DNA of 64,000 nt, taken from Fructobacillus cardui. Its GTDB lineage: Bacteria > Bacillota > Bacilli > Lactobacillales > Lactobacillaceae. Shown here piece by piece: positions 25,083 to 33,724 of this stretch. Made by a program: the position numbers and the translations under genes. Where the stretch lies: the NCBI RefSeq assembly GCF_023218935.1, contig NZ_JAJIAL010000007.1; one strand, 5' to 3'. Position 1 is the stretch's first letter; each line of letters starts with the position of its first letter. The notes below the pieces were generated by a model. It saw only the letters and a program-made list of their open reading frames with translations. It was not told the DNA's origin and did no database searches.

Positions 25083-26402
25083 TTATTTCTTTCGATTCAA
25101 CCACCCGTACAGTGGCAAACCAGCTAGAACTATGATAACCGAAATTCCGATTCCATGCAAATCGTTAATAATTTCAGAAATCTCAACGTAGAGTGAACCC
25201 AAGATAGCCACAATGGGAATAACAGGGTAAAACGGCATTGAGAAAGTTCTTTTCAGCCCCTTTGGATCTTGTCGGCGCAATTTAAAGGCACCAATAAAGA
25301 CCAGGATATAGAACAAGAAAGTCACGAAGATCGCGTAATCCGATAATTGATCAGGGTCCGTCAAGGCCATCATCAGGTAGGCAATGGCAACCATTAACCA
25401 AATTGCGGCATTCGGCGTCTTGGACTTGTGGTTGATTTTAGCAAAAGTTTTAGCAAAAGGGAAGTCTCCTTTTTTAGCCATCACATACAAAATCCGTGGA
25501 AACGAGACAACCTTACCGTTTAACGTACCGATTAATGAAACCAAAACAGCAACCGAAAGGACACGGCCACCCCAGTAACCAAAAGCATTTGTTGCCATCT
25601 TCAATGTGGTGTTTTCCCCCAAAGCAACAATTTCATTAGCAGTTAATGAACGATAGGCCCCGTAAGAAATACCCATATAGGCCACAATCACAATCAAGAT
25701 TCCGGTAATGATTGCCTTTGGCAAGACTTTTTGTGGTTTTCTGATTTCACCAGAGATGTTTGCTAATGTCACCCAGCCATCATAGGCGAAAAGCGTAGCC
25801 AAAACAGCGACTCCAAAGCCACCAGCACTTGAGTGCGACATCGTCGTCACCATCTGACCTAAGGCATCATGCTTTCCAAAGAAAAGGCCGAAAATAATCA
25901 AGGCGATAATCGGCAACATCTTAATCACAGTTGTTAAGACCTGGAACCCGGCGGAAAAATGGTTTGGAATCGAGTTTAACAAACCAACCAGAGCGAGGGC
26001 CACCATGCCGGCAGGCAACGACCACACACTCTTTAAACCAAACAGAGAAACAAATAAAACACCAAAGTAAGCAGAGATTGCCCCCATCATCGCTGGACCG
26101 TAAAAAATCACCTGCATCCAACCAGCCAAATAACCGGTTGTTTTACCGTATAGATGAGTTAAGTAAGAATAGATGCCACCCGTTTCCGCCATTTGTGAGC
26201 CAACTTCGGCTACCGTCATGCCGGCGGTCAAGGTCAGGATTCCTCCCGCCAACCAAGCCCAAAGGGCAGTATTCGTATCACCTGCGGTTTGCAGGACAGA
26301 TCCCTGCTTAAAGAAAATCCCAGAACCGATGATGGTTCCGATCACTAATGCTAACGATGACCAGAGACCAAATCCTCTGTTCAACTTTTCTTCTTCTGCC
26401 AT
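25083..26402 (-). CDS. APC-family amino acid permease (SteT/LAT-like)
   Basis: 439 aa with 12 predicted membrane segments. The N-terminal signature GLWSSLALVIGTIIGSGIF (unwound TM1 glycine motif) is typical of APC exchangers, as are MAETGGIYSYL in TM3 and FAYDGWVTLANISGEI in TM6. Closest recognised type is the L-amino-acid exchanger group including B. subtilis SteT (Ser/Thr exchange). Substrate is inferred only. Start ATG 26402 has GGAGG. It stands alone: 163 bp to the gene downstream and 242 bp upstream. The upstream gap (26403-26644) is AT-rich and shows only the EIIC terminator. Confidence 0.88.
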   Translation of the reverse strand: MAEEEKLNRGFGLWSSLALVIGTIIGSGIFFKQGSVLQTAGDTNTALWAWLAGGILTLTAGMTVAEVGSQMAETGGIYSYLTHLYGKTTGYLAGWMQVIFYGPAMMGAISAYFGVLFVSLFGLKSVWSLPAGMVALALVGLLNSIPNHFSAGFQVLTTVIKMLPIIALIIFGLFFGKHDALGQMVTTMSHSSAGGFGVAVLATLFAYDGWVTLANISGEIRKPQKVLPKAIITGILIVIVAYMGISYGAYRSLTANEIVALGENTTLKMATNAFGYWGGRVLSVAVLVSLIGTLNGKVVSFPRILYVMAKKGDFPFAKTFAKINHKSKTPNAAIWLMVAIAYLMMALTDPDQLSDYAIFVTFLFYILVFIGAFKLRRQDPKGLKRTFSMPFYPVIPIVAILGSLYVEISEIINDLHGIGISVIIVLAGLPLYGWLNRKK

Positions 26403-26607
26403 GAATGGCCCTCCAATTTAGATGAAAATTTAACATTCCTATTCTAGCATATCTTCGGACATTCTGAATATATTTTCTCATAATCAATTTAACATAATAA
26501 AAAATCCGAACATTGTCAGCTTTTTATCTGATTTTATTTCTTTATATTTGCCGAAAGATTGAAAAAAGATACCATAATATTCTAACTAAGCTCTTCTCAA
26601 AAGGCAA

Positions 26608-26632
26608 GAAAAAAAGGACCTTGCGGTCCAAT
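26608..26632 (-). terminator. Terminator of PTS EIIC-like gene
   Basis: Minus strand: GGACC-GCAA-GGTCC followed by seven T, 12 bp after the stop codon. Confidence 0.85.
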
Positions 26633-26644
26633 TTCATGTTTATT

Positions 26645-27799
26645 TTAAAGTTCTTGCTTTAAGTCTTCTGGTTCGAAAAGGTGCAAAACTTTGACGAAAA
26701 TAAATTGAGTCAACAAACCTACCACGACAGGAATAACTACCCAGGCCAATAGCGCAACAACTGGTGAGATAAAGTTATTCATGACTGAACTTGGTACGGC
26801 AGCATCCTTAATCATTGATTGCAATGGTGAAACCAAACCAATATAACCGAAACCGGCAGTTGTTGGCGTTCCTTGGATGTCAAAGAGTGCCACTGCGATA
26901 CTTGATAATGCACCCGAAAACATGAAGGACAAAATCATCACAGGCTTCTTAAAAATTGAAGGCATCATTCCCTTCATCGCTCCTAAGAAGATGGCAACCG
27001 TTGTTCCCTTCTTATTGACCTTCCATGAGTTCAAAAGCAAGATAATTGTTGTAGCAACAACACCCATGGCTGCTGCACCAGAAGCCATTCCATGTAAGTT
27101 AATGGCCAAGGCAATTCCAACTGTTGAAATTGGTGTGATAATGATGACGGCAAAAGCCATTCCAATCAAGATAGACATTGGTAATGGGGCTAATTTAGTG
27201 AAAACTTCCACCATATCCCCAATCCAAGTCGTAATCCGAGCGACATAAGGTGCAATTACCTTACCAAACAAACCAATGCCACCAGCAACAATAATTGGTG
27301 ACAAGATAATCGCTACCGAGCCAAAACCGGCCAGATAACGGTCAACCAGCCAGATAGCCAAAACAGCTAGACCAGCTACCAACATCGCATTGATCACATC
27401 ACCAGCGCCGTTAGCAACAAAGAGACGCGTTGGAACAGCCAATGTCTTACCAGAAACGGGTTGTACCGTACCAGCCTTAACCATTGCCCATTGAATTGAG
27501 TTTGAAGCAGCAACTGTTGCCAGTGCTACAACGCCCGCGTCAAGAGCCTTCATCTTGAAGTTCATCGCCACGGCCATTCCGATTAGGAATGGAATCATTG
27601 ATGTAAAAAGTGTCAAAATTGCTGAGTAATCAGCCCCAAGGGGTGTCTTACCCAGACCTGAAAATTGAATGATGTACTTCATCACGGCTGATGGTAGCAC
27701 ACCGATTAAGATTCCTTGGGCGGACCCGGAAAGAACCTTAAAGAAGAAGTCCTTCACGCCCAATGGCGTTTTACCGGAAAACTGTTCTGCTGTTGTCAT
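26645..27799 (-). CDS. Orphan PTS EIIC-like membrane protein (PTS_EIIC_2 family)
   Basis: 384 aa from ATG 27799 (GGAGG nine bases upstream). About ten hydrophobic segments. The reading SAQGILIGVLPSAVMKYI, FLIGMAVAMNFKMKALDAGVVALA and FVANGAGDVINAML fits the PTS_EIIC_2 family of membrane proteins of unknown substrate. No EIIA, EIIB or EIIC partner gene is near, so phosphorylation-coupled uptake is uncertain; it may act as a simple carrier or sensor. The leader carries a CTTCACA/TGTGAAG inverted repeat just before the ribosome site, and a second copy overlaps the -35 box. It is a single-gene unit. Confidence 0.75.
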   Translation of the reverse strand: MTTAEQFSGKTPLGVKDFFFKVLSGSAQGILIGVLPSAVMKYIIQFSGLGKTPLGADYSAILTLFTSMIPFLIGMAVAMNFKMKALDAGVVALATVAASNSIQWAMVKAGTVQPVSGKTLAVPTRLFVANGAGDVINAMLVAGLAVLAIWLVDRYLAGFGSVAIILSPIIVAGGIGLFGKVIAPYVARITTWIGDMVEVFTKLAPLPMSILIGMAFAVIIITPISTVGIALAINLHGMASGAAAMGVVATTIILLLNSWKVNKKGTTVAIFLGAMKGMMPSIFKKPVMILSFMFSGALSSIAVALFDIQGTPTTAGFGYIGLVSPLQSMIKDAAVPSSVMNNFISPVVALLAWVVIPVVVGLLTQFIFVKVLHLFEPEDLKQEL

Positions 27800-27811
27800 A
27801 TTTTTCCTCCG

Positions 27812-27884
27812 CTTCACATCTTATAATTGTGAAGTTTTTATATTGCACAAAATAGTATAACAGGTCTTTTTGAAATTGTGAAGT
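27812..27884 (-). promoter_or_regulatory. EIIC-like gene promoter with repeated operator-like decamer
   Basis: Minus strand: -35 TTCACA (27877-27882), 17-bp spacer, -10 TATACT (27854-27859). The decamer AATTGTGAAG (plus strand) occurs at 27825-27834 and 27875-27884. With CTTCACA at 27812-27818 the first copy forms a 7-bp stem. The -35 box lies inside the second copy. The remaining AT-rich gap to 28034 shows nothing further. Confidence 0.6.
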
Positions 27885-28033
27885 CCATTACAGAAATTTT
27901 TGTGCCCATTACCCCAATTTAATAGACTTTCACTTGTTTATAATCATTATCATTTCACTTATAAATCGCAAAAATACAACGTGAAATTCATAATTATTTC
28001 ATCAAAATTCGGATTTTACAAAATTTTGTGCAC

Positions 28034-28064
28034 AAAAAAGCTCAAACTATTCCTAATTTGAGCT
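28034..28064 (-). terminator. Terminator of D-LDH copy at 28072
   Basis: Minus strand: AGCTCAAA...TTTGAGCT stem with a 9-13 nt loop, followed by TTTTTTG, 8 bp after the stop codon. Confidence 0.85.
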
Positions 28065-28071
28065 AAAATTC

Positions 28072-29067
28072 TTAATATTCTAAAGCGTTATCTGATGCTT
28101 GACCATTCGCAAAGGCTAGTGCAGCACTCATTGATTGGTAAACCATTTCGTGGATTGCCTTTGTTGTGTAAAAGGCAACGTGCGGTGTGATTAAGACGTT
28201 ATCACGAGCAATCAAGTCGGCCAATTTTTCATCAGGCAACTCTTCATGCGACCAATCATGTTCAAAGATACCAACTTCGCCCTCGTAAACATCCAAGGCT
28301 AAATCAGAAATCTTACCAGAATCCAAAGCAGCAATCGCAGCATCCGTATCGATTAGGTTACCCCGTGATGTATTGACAATCACAACGCCATCCTTCATCT
28401 TAGCAAGACTTTCATCATTAACTAAGTGAACGTTTTCAGGAACACCTGGCACATGCAATGAAATGGCATCGGCTTGTGCAAAGAGTTCATCCAAGGTGTC
28501 AACGTACAAACCTTCTTCTTGCAACTTCTTGTTTGGGAATTTATCATAGGCAATGACTTTAGCGCCGAAGCCCTTCAAGATGTTAATGGCTTTACAACCA
28601 ATGTTACCAGTACCGATAACACCAACAGTTTGCATCCGGACTTCACGACCAATTGTTGGCGCCCAGCGCAAATCATGCTTAGCAACCTTTGCATCCATTG
28701 GCTTCGTGCGGCGAAGCAAGCGAGACAATTGAATCATCGCATGTTCGGCGATGGCATTTGGTGAATAAACAGGAACGTTTGAAAGGTTAAAGTCTAAACG
28801 CTTAGCAGCTTCAAAATCAATTGTTTCCGTTCCGACATTACGTAGGGATAGGTTCTTGATTCCTAAATCAGCCAAACCTTCTAAGACATCTGCCCCATAA
28901 GGGTCGAGCTGCAAAGTGACAACAGAATTAGCTCCCTTAGCCAGGGCAACTGTATCAGCGGTCAACACTTCGTTCGTGTAATCAACCTCAACAGTGGGGT
29001 TTTCTTCTTGCCAGCTTTTCAAAGCTGGTACTTCGTCATCACGAATTCCATAAGCAAAAACTTTCAT
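28072..29067 (-). CDS. D-lactate dehydrogenase paralogue
   Basis: 331 aa from ATG 29067 (GGAGG five bases upstream). D-2-hydroxyacid dehydrogenase fold: GTGNIG nucleotide loop near residue 152 followed by Asp in VIAYDKFPN for NAD preference. Catalytic Arg lies in NTSRGNLID, Glu in DVYEGEVG and His in TPHVAFYT. It is about two-thirds identical by eye to the neighbour at 29273-30268. Differences include GTGNIGC where the other has GTGNIGR, LHVPG instead of LYVPG, and a shortened QLDPYG region. It reduces pyruvate or a related 2-oxoacid to the D-hydroxyacid with NADH. It has its own promoter and terminator, so it is not simply the second gene of an operon. Substrate may differ. Confidence 0.88.
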   Translation of the reverse strand: MKVFAYGIRDDEVPALKSWQEENPTVEVDYTNEVLTADTVALAKGANSVVTLQLDPYGADVLEGLADLGIKNLSLRNVGTETIDFEAAKRLDFNLSNVPVYSPNAIAEHAMIQLSRLLRRTKPMDAKVAKHDLRWAPTIGREVRMQTVGVIGTGNIGCKAINILKGFGAKVIAYDKFPNKKLQEEGLYVDTLDELFAQADAISLHVPGVPENVHLVNDESLAKMKDGVVIVNTSRGNLIDTDAAIAALDSGKISDLALDVYEGEVGIFEHDWSHEELPDEKLADLIARDNVLITPHVAFYTTKAIHEMVYQSMSAALAFANGQASDNALEY

Positions 29068-29106
29068 TTCGACCTCCATTAATCCAGTTATTTATCGCTA
29101 GAAGTA

Positions 29107-29135
29107 TAATACGCTCTTTTAAGTAAAAGGTCAAC
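29107..29135 (-). promoter_or_regulatory. Promoter of D-LDH paralogue
   Basis: Minus strand: -35 TTGACC (29130-29135), 17-bp spacer, -10 TATTAT (29107-29112), about 40 bp before the start codon. Confidence 0.75.
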
Positions 29136-29231
29136 TAAATTGTCCAATTATAAACCGCTTGATAATCGTCCCTCAGACTAAAAAAGGAATCTCACCGCTA
29201 ATTTTTTAATCGACTCAAATGGCAAACAAAT

Positions 29232-29262
29232 AAAAAAGCTAGGAACAATTATTCCTAGCTCT
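29232..29262 (-). terminator. Terminator of main D-LDH gene
   Basis: Minus strand: AGCTAGGAA / TTCCTAGCT perfect 9-bp stem with a short loop followed by TTTTTT, directly after the stop codon. Confidence 0.9.
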
Positions 29263-29272
29263 TTAAAATCAA

Positions 29273-30268
29273 TTAAAACTTAACTGCGATGGCTGGTGTT
29301 TCGCCCTTAGCAAAAGCAACAGCGGCATCAAATGATTGGTGAACCATTTCGTCAACGGCCTTAGTAGTATAGAAGGCGATGTGTGGCGTAACCAAGACAT
29401 TGTCGCGAGCAATCAAGTCCGCAATCTTTGGATCAGGGAATTCCTTACCTGACCAGTCTTCGTTGAACAAGCCAACTTCTTCTTCATAAACATCCATGGC
29501 AAAATCAGAAACCTTACCTGAGTTCAAACCATCGATAATAGCATCGATGTCCATCAAGTTTCCACGAGAAACGTTAACCAAGACAACGCCGTCCTTCATC
29601 TTAGCGATGCTGTCCTTGTTAATCAAATGATGGTTTTCAGGAACACCAGGAACGTACAATGAAATGGCATCGGCTTGTGCATACAAGTCATCCAATGAAT
29701 CAACGTACAAGCCTTCTTCTTGCAATTCCTTGTTTGGGAACTTGTCGTAAGCAATAACCTTAGCGCCGAAGCCCTTCAAGATATTGATTGCCTTACGACC
29801 GATGTTACCAGTACCGATAACACCAACAGTTTGCATCCGCATTTCACGACCGATAGTTGGTGCCCAACGCAAGTCATGCTTAGCAACCTTAGCGTCCATT
29901 GGCTTCGTACGACGAAGCAAACGAGACAATTGAATCATTGAATGTTCTGCAATGGCGTTTGGTGAATAAACTGGGACGTTTGAAACGTTGAAGCCCAACT
30001 CCTTGGCAGCATCGAAATCAATGTTGTCAGTTCCAACGTTACGCAAAGACAAGTTCTTAACCCCAACTTCAGCCAAGGCCGTCAAAGTTTCCTTTGTGTA
30101 GTCCAATTGTTGGTAAACAACAGCTGAATCTGACCCCTTAGCCAATTGAGCAGTTTCGGGCGTCAACAATTCTTGCGTGTAACCAACCGTTACATCTGGG
30201 TTCTTCTTTTCCCAATCTTCCAAAGCTGGCTTTTCATCATCACGAATTCCGTAAGCAAAAATTTTCAT
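29273..30268 (-). CDS. ldhD: D-lactate dehydrogenase (main copy)
   Basis: 331 aa from ATG 30268 with GGAGG eight bases upstream. Same fold and catalytic set: GTGNIGR near residue 152, NVSRGNLMD (Arg), MDVYEEEVG (Glu), TPHIAFYT (His). The opening MKIFAYGIRDDEKPALEDW is the well-known Leuconostoc/Weissella D-LDH N-terminus. Codon use is strongly biased to a few codons (for example AAG-type lysine and GTT/GCC), as expected for an abundant glycolytic enzyme. It regenerates NAD+ by reducing pyruvate to D-lactate, the main fermentation product of Leuconostocaceae. A TATAAT box sits at about 30298-30303, without a clear -35. Confidence 0.95.
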   Translation of the reverse strand: MKIFAYGIRDDEKPALEDWEKKNPDVTVGYTQELLTPETAQLAKGSDSAVVYQQLDYTKETLTALAEVGVKNLSLRNVGTDNIDFDAAKELGFNVSNVPVYSPNAIAEHSMIQLSRLLRRTKPMDAKVAKHDLRWAPTIGREMRMQTVGVIGTGNIGRKAINILKGFGAKVIAYDKFPNKELQEEGLYVDSLDDLYAQADAISLYVPGVPENHHLINKDSIAKMKDGVVLVNVSRGNLMDIDAIIDGLNSGKVSDFAMDVYEEEVGLFNEDWSGKEFPDPKIADLIARDNVLVTPHIAFYTTKAVDEMVHQSFDAAVAFAKGETPAIAVKF

Positions 30269-30338
30269 TTTCGTCCTCCAAATTAACTTTCTAACAATAT
30301 TATACACTAAAATTAATCAAAAAATCTGGTTAAATTAC

Positions 30339-30947
30339 TTATTTTTTCAAAGTAATTGGCTTTTCGCCAGCCTTTTCCATGATGCCGTCAATCAAACCGT
30401 ATTCTAAGGTTTCTTCGGCAGACATCCAGAAGTCACGTTCTGTATCGTGTGCAATTTCATCCAAGCTCTTACCAGAACCATCGGCTAAAATCTTGTTCAA
30501 CTTGTTACGCGTCTTAGTCAATTGGTCGGCAATAATGGCCATATCGGTTTGCTGTGTACCACCGGCTGCCCCACCCATTGGTTGGTGAATTAGGTATTCG
30601 GCGTTTGGCAGCATAAAGCGGTGCCCCTTTTCACCAGAGGCGGCAATGATGGTTCCCATTGAAGCTGCCAATCCCATAACAATCGTTGTCACGGGGGCCT
30701 TAATGAAGTTCATCGTGTCTGTAATCGACAAACCAGCGGTCACAGAACCACCTGGTGAGTTAATATACATTGCAATTTCTTTTTCAGGATCTTGGGCTTC
30801 CAAGAAGAGTAGCTGGGCAACAATCGATGTTGCCATGCTATCCTCAACCTCACCTTGAACCAAAATAATTCGGTCCTTCAGTAAACGGGAAGGCAAGTCA
30901 TAGGATTCACGCCCATTGGCGGTTTGTTCAATTACTCCTGGCCACAT
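30339..30947 (-). CDS. clpP: ATP-dependent Clp protease proteolytic subunit
   Basis: 202 aa from ATG 30947, with AAGGAG nine bases upstream. Catalytic Ser96 lies in GLAASMG and His121 in YLIHQP; the Asp is in the DTERD motif. ClpP forms the tetradecameric chamber fed by ClpX/ClpC/ClpE-type unfoldases. It follows whiA, completing the conserved yvcK-whiA-clpP order. A TTGATA -35-like box with TATTTT at 16-bp spacing lies upstream; no CtsR operator (direct GGTCAAA repeat) was found in the 83-bp gap, although CtsR often controls clpP in Firmicutes. Confidence 0.97.
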   Translation of the reverse strand: MWPGVIEQTANGRESYDLPSRLLKDRIILVQGEVEDSMATSIVAQLLFLEAQDPEKEIAMYINSPGGSVTAGLSITDTMNFIKAPVTTIVMGLAASMGTIIAASGEKGHRFMLPNAEYLIHQPMGGAAGGTQQTDMAIIADQLTKTRNKLNKILADGSGKSLDEIAHDTERDFWMSAEETLEYGLIDGIMEKAGEKPITLKK

Positions 30948-31030
30948 AGCAATACTCCTTTGTAGTGTTCTTAAAATATAATTGTAACGCACTTTATCAA
31001 GAAACTAAAATAAAGGCGAATGATTTCAAA

Positions 31031-31975
31031 TTAAATATTGTCCAAATCAAAGTCACCACCAGATTGAATTAAATCAGCTAATTTCGCTAATTTACGCATA
31101 CGATGGTTTGCTCCCGATTTAGAAATTTCTAAAATATCGCCAATTTCAGCCAAGGAACCATCAGGGTGGTCGAGTCGGGCTCTGGCAAAATCAGCTAACT
31201 TAGCTGGTAACTCATCAAGGTCACCAATTTCTTTTTGGATGGTCAAAATTGCTTGGACTTGGCTATTGGCTGCAACAGCCGTGCGCTGCATGTTGGCGAC
31301 ATCGGCGTTATTCATCCGATTGACCGAATTCCGGGTATCGCGAGCAATCCGGATATCGGCAAAATGAAGCATGGTTTGTACAGCACCAATTAGTTTTAGA
31401 AAATCAACAATTTTTTCAGCTCGTTTCATATAAACAATGTAACCAGAATGTCGGGGAGTCACCTTGACCTGAAGGTCAAAGTTTGTCATCAAAGCAACCA
31501 ATTGCTCAGCTAGCTCCTCATGGCCAGTGTAGATTTCCAAATGGTAATTGGCCTTCTCCGGTGAGTTTACCGAACCAGCGGCCAAAAAAGCCCCTCGCAA
31601 GAAGGCTTGCTGCTTTTTTTGGCTGTTCAATAACCAAGCCGGTACTTCCTGGTCAATTCCCAATGGATCAACGCCCAGCTCTTTTAAAATTTGCTCAACT
31701 TGACTTTGTAAAACAACTAAAAGCTTTTTACGGTCAGATAAAGCGGCCCGCTGATTAACCTGAACTTCCACTACCGCTGTTGGGTAAATTTGCTTAATCA
31801 AAGTATAGATACGACGAGCAATAGCCGGATTTTCAGTTTGAACCCGGACTTCCTGCTCAATCCCCCAACTCGAAGCGCCATTCATTTGTAAAAGCGCAGC
31901 CAATTCTGATTTGGCAGCATCGTCTGAAACCTTTCGCCCGGTTAGTTCTTTTTTTACTTCTGCTGCGTACGACAT
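31031..31975 (-). CDS. whiA: DNA-binding protein WhiA
   Basis: 314 aa. The N-terminal LAGLIDADG-homing-endonuclease-like domain lacks catalytic residues and includes FLRGAFLAAGSVNSPEKANYHLEI. The C-terminal helix-turn-helix contains RTAVAANSQVQAI and SLAEIGDILEISKSGANHRMRKL. WhiA affects division and chromosome segregation in B. subtilis and sporulation in Streptomyces. It is separated from yvcK by 1 bp and starts at ATG 31975 with GAGGAG. Confidence 0.96.
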   Translation of the reverse strand: MSYAAEVKKELTGRKVSDDAAKSELAALLQMNGASSWGIEQEVRVQTENPAIARRIYTLIKQIYPTAVVEVQVNQRAALSDRKKLLVVLQSQVEQILKELGVDPLGIDQEVPAWLLNSQKKQQAFLRGAFLAAGSVNSPEKANYHLEIYTGHEELAEQLVALMTNFDLQVKVTPRHSGYIVYMKRAEKIVDFLKLIGAVQTMLHFADIRIARDTRNSVNRMNNADVANMQRTAVAANSQVQAILTIQKEIGDLDELPAKLADFARARLDHPDGSLAEIGDILEISKSGANHRMRKLAKLADLIQSGGDFDLDNI

Positions 31976-31976
31976 C

Positions 31977-32942
31977 TTACTCCTCTGTCAGTGAAACTAA
32001 CACGTCGGCAACCTTGTCTCCATCGTGAAAGGCTCCGGCATCACGCAAGGCCAAGAAGTCTTTGGAAATACTCTTAGCTCCAGCTTGTCTGATTTTTGCT
32101 GGTTCTTGAACAACTTGTTTGGAAATTTCGCCCCACTTTTGGTAGTCAACGAAATCTGCTGGCACCTCTTGATCATTCGTTAAAACATAATCAATCAAGT
32201 TTTGCCCTAAATGGTGATTGAGGACCGCTAAGTGTTCGGCATCAGTATAGGAATCCGTTTCCCCTTTTTGGGTCATGATGTTGGCAATGTAAACCTGCTT
32301 AGCCTTTGTTTCTTGCAATGCCTCTTTGATACCCGGCACCACAACATTCGGTAAAATCGATGTAAAGAGTGATCCCGGTCCAAAGACAATTAAATCAGCA
32401 TCCAAAATAGCCGCAATGGCCTCCGGACTGGCGACAATTTCTTCACCTTTTTCATTTGACTCTACCCAAACATGGTCCAAGGACTGGTGAGCAGCCGTAA
32501 TGGCCGCCTCGCCTTCCAAAAATTGACCACTTTTCGTTTTGGCATGTAAAATCAGCGGCTGCTTCGCTACAGGAAAGACATGGCCCTTAATTTTTAAATA
32601 ATGGGCTAAACGGGCAATCGCTTCCGAAATATCACCGGTCATTTCCGTTAAAGCTGCAATCAGCAAATTACCAACTGCATGTTTAGCCAAAAAAGCATCA
32701 TTCGTTTTAAAGCGGTACTGGAAAAGGTCTAATAGTTCCTGGTTCCCTTCAGACATGGCTACTAAGATATTGCGAATATCCCCAGGTGGAATAATGTTCA
32801 CGTAGTCACGCAACAAACCAGAAGAGCCACCATCATCAGCAACCGTTACGATTGCCGTCAAATCGACATCGTGTTGGATTAATGGGCGAATGATGACGGG
32901 TAATCCCGATCCCCCACCAATCATCACAATTTTTGCAGTCAT
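31977..32942 (-). CDS. yvcK: YvcK/CofD-like protein (gluconeogenesis factor)
   Basis: 321 aa. Rossmann-type GGGSGLPVIIRPL at the N-terminus, TVADDGGSSGLLRD, GDIRNILVAMS and FGPGSLFTSILPNVVVPGI are the YvcK signature blocks. YvcK binds UDP-sugars and is required for envelope integrity on gluconeogenic substrates. The gene rapZ, which normally precedes it, is absent here; the broken radC lies upstream instead. Start ATG 32942 has GAGAGGA. Confidence 0.95.
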   Translation of the reverse strand: MTAKIVMIGGGSGLPVIIRPLIQHDVDLTAIVTVADDGGSSGLLRDYVNIIPPGDIRNILVAMSEGNQELLDLFQYRFKTNDAFLAKHAVGNLLIAALTEMTGDISEAIARLAHYLKIKGHVFPVAKQPLILHAKTKSGQFLEGEAAITAAHQSLDHVWVESNEKGEEIVASPEAIAAILDADLIVFGPGSLFTSILPNVVVPGIKEALQETKAKQVYIANIMTQKGETDSYTDAEHLAVLNHHLGQNLIDYVLTNDQEVPADFVDYQKWGEISKQVVQEPAKIRQAGAKSISKDFLALRDAGAFHDGDKVADVLVSLTEE

Positions 32943-33023
32943 CTTTCGATCCTCTCTCGTGCTATTACTAACAATATTTTACCATTTTTACCGGTTTATC
33001 ATGAGAGCGAAAGAAAGAAATTT

Positions 33024-33656
33024 CTAAACAAAATCAGTGGCTTCATCAATTTCACCACCCAGTAATTGGCCATTTTCTTGCATCGACCAATAGCCATCCT
33101 TGGTCACGATCAAGGCATCAAGGAGTGGCAAGTTTAAGTCCTGCCCCAAACAGTATAGTCGTTTGGTAAACTGTTTGTCTTGAACCGAAGGTCGTAAGTT
33201 TCCTGACGGATGGTTATGAGCAATGATGATGGCATAGGCATTGGCCAACAAGGCTCGTTGGAAGATCTCACGCGGTGAGGCAGCCACTTCGGTTAAGGTA
33301 CCAACAAAACGACTTCCCAACCAATCACGTCTAATTGCGTATTATAAGAGGGCCAAAAATAGTTGTTCCTGCTTTAACGGTCCTAATTTTTCCTTTGCAA
33401 AAGCGCCAACCATGTTGGAATGCCGGGCAGAAAGTAAGATTGGTCGACGTTCCGATGCAAAGGTTACTCCTAAGTGCATCGCAATCAACAAGGCCCGGTT
33501 CGGGCCCGGATTTTCAGCGATAAAATCAGCCTTTGTCTCATAATCGAGTTCCCAAAAAAGATATTTTTCGGGAAAATACAGCTGAAAAATTTCACTATTC
33601 TTTTGGCCATCCTCGCCAATCGCCTCGTAAAAATTAAAAACCTGATTTTTCATCAT
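33024..33656 (-). pseudogene. radC: radC (JAB/MPN domain) interrupted by an in-frame stop
   Basis: Reading from ATG 33656 (AAGGAG nine bases upstream) the frame ends at a TAA at 33342-33344 after 104 codons. The same frame then continues without shift through YAIRRDW to the end of a RadC C-terminus: VGTLTEVAASPREIF, the metal-binding IIAHNHPSGNLRPS and LPLLDALIVTKDG. The full frame is 210 codons, normal for RadC, so a single nonsense change is the only visible lesion. Downstream re-initiation from TTG 33320 could make the C-terminal 98 residues. RadC-family proteins carry a JAB metalloprotease-like domain; despite the name, a repair role is not proven. A read-through product or sequencing error is possible. 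Confidence 0.85.
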
Positions 33657-33724
33657 ATTGCAATTCTCCTTCATGCAATCAGACGAAAAAATCAGGTTAA
33701 AATCATCAAAAAAGAAAAGAGTCT

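Noticed and set aside
30948..31030. CtsR operator expected before clpP
   Set aside because: No direct GGTCAAA repeat or close variant is present in the gap.
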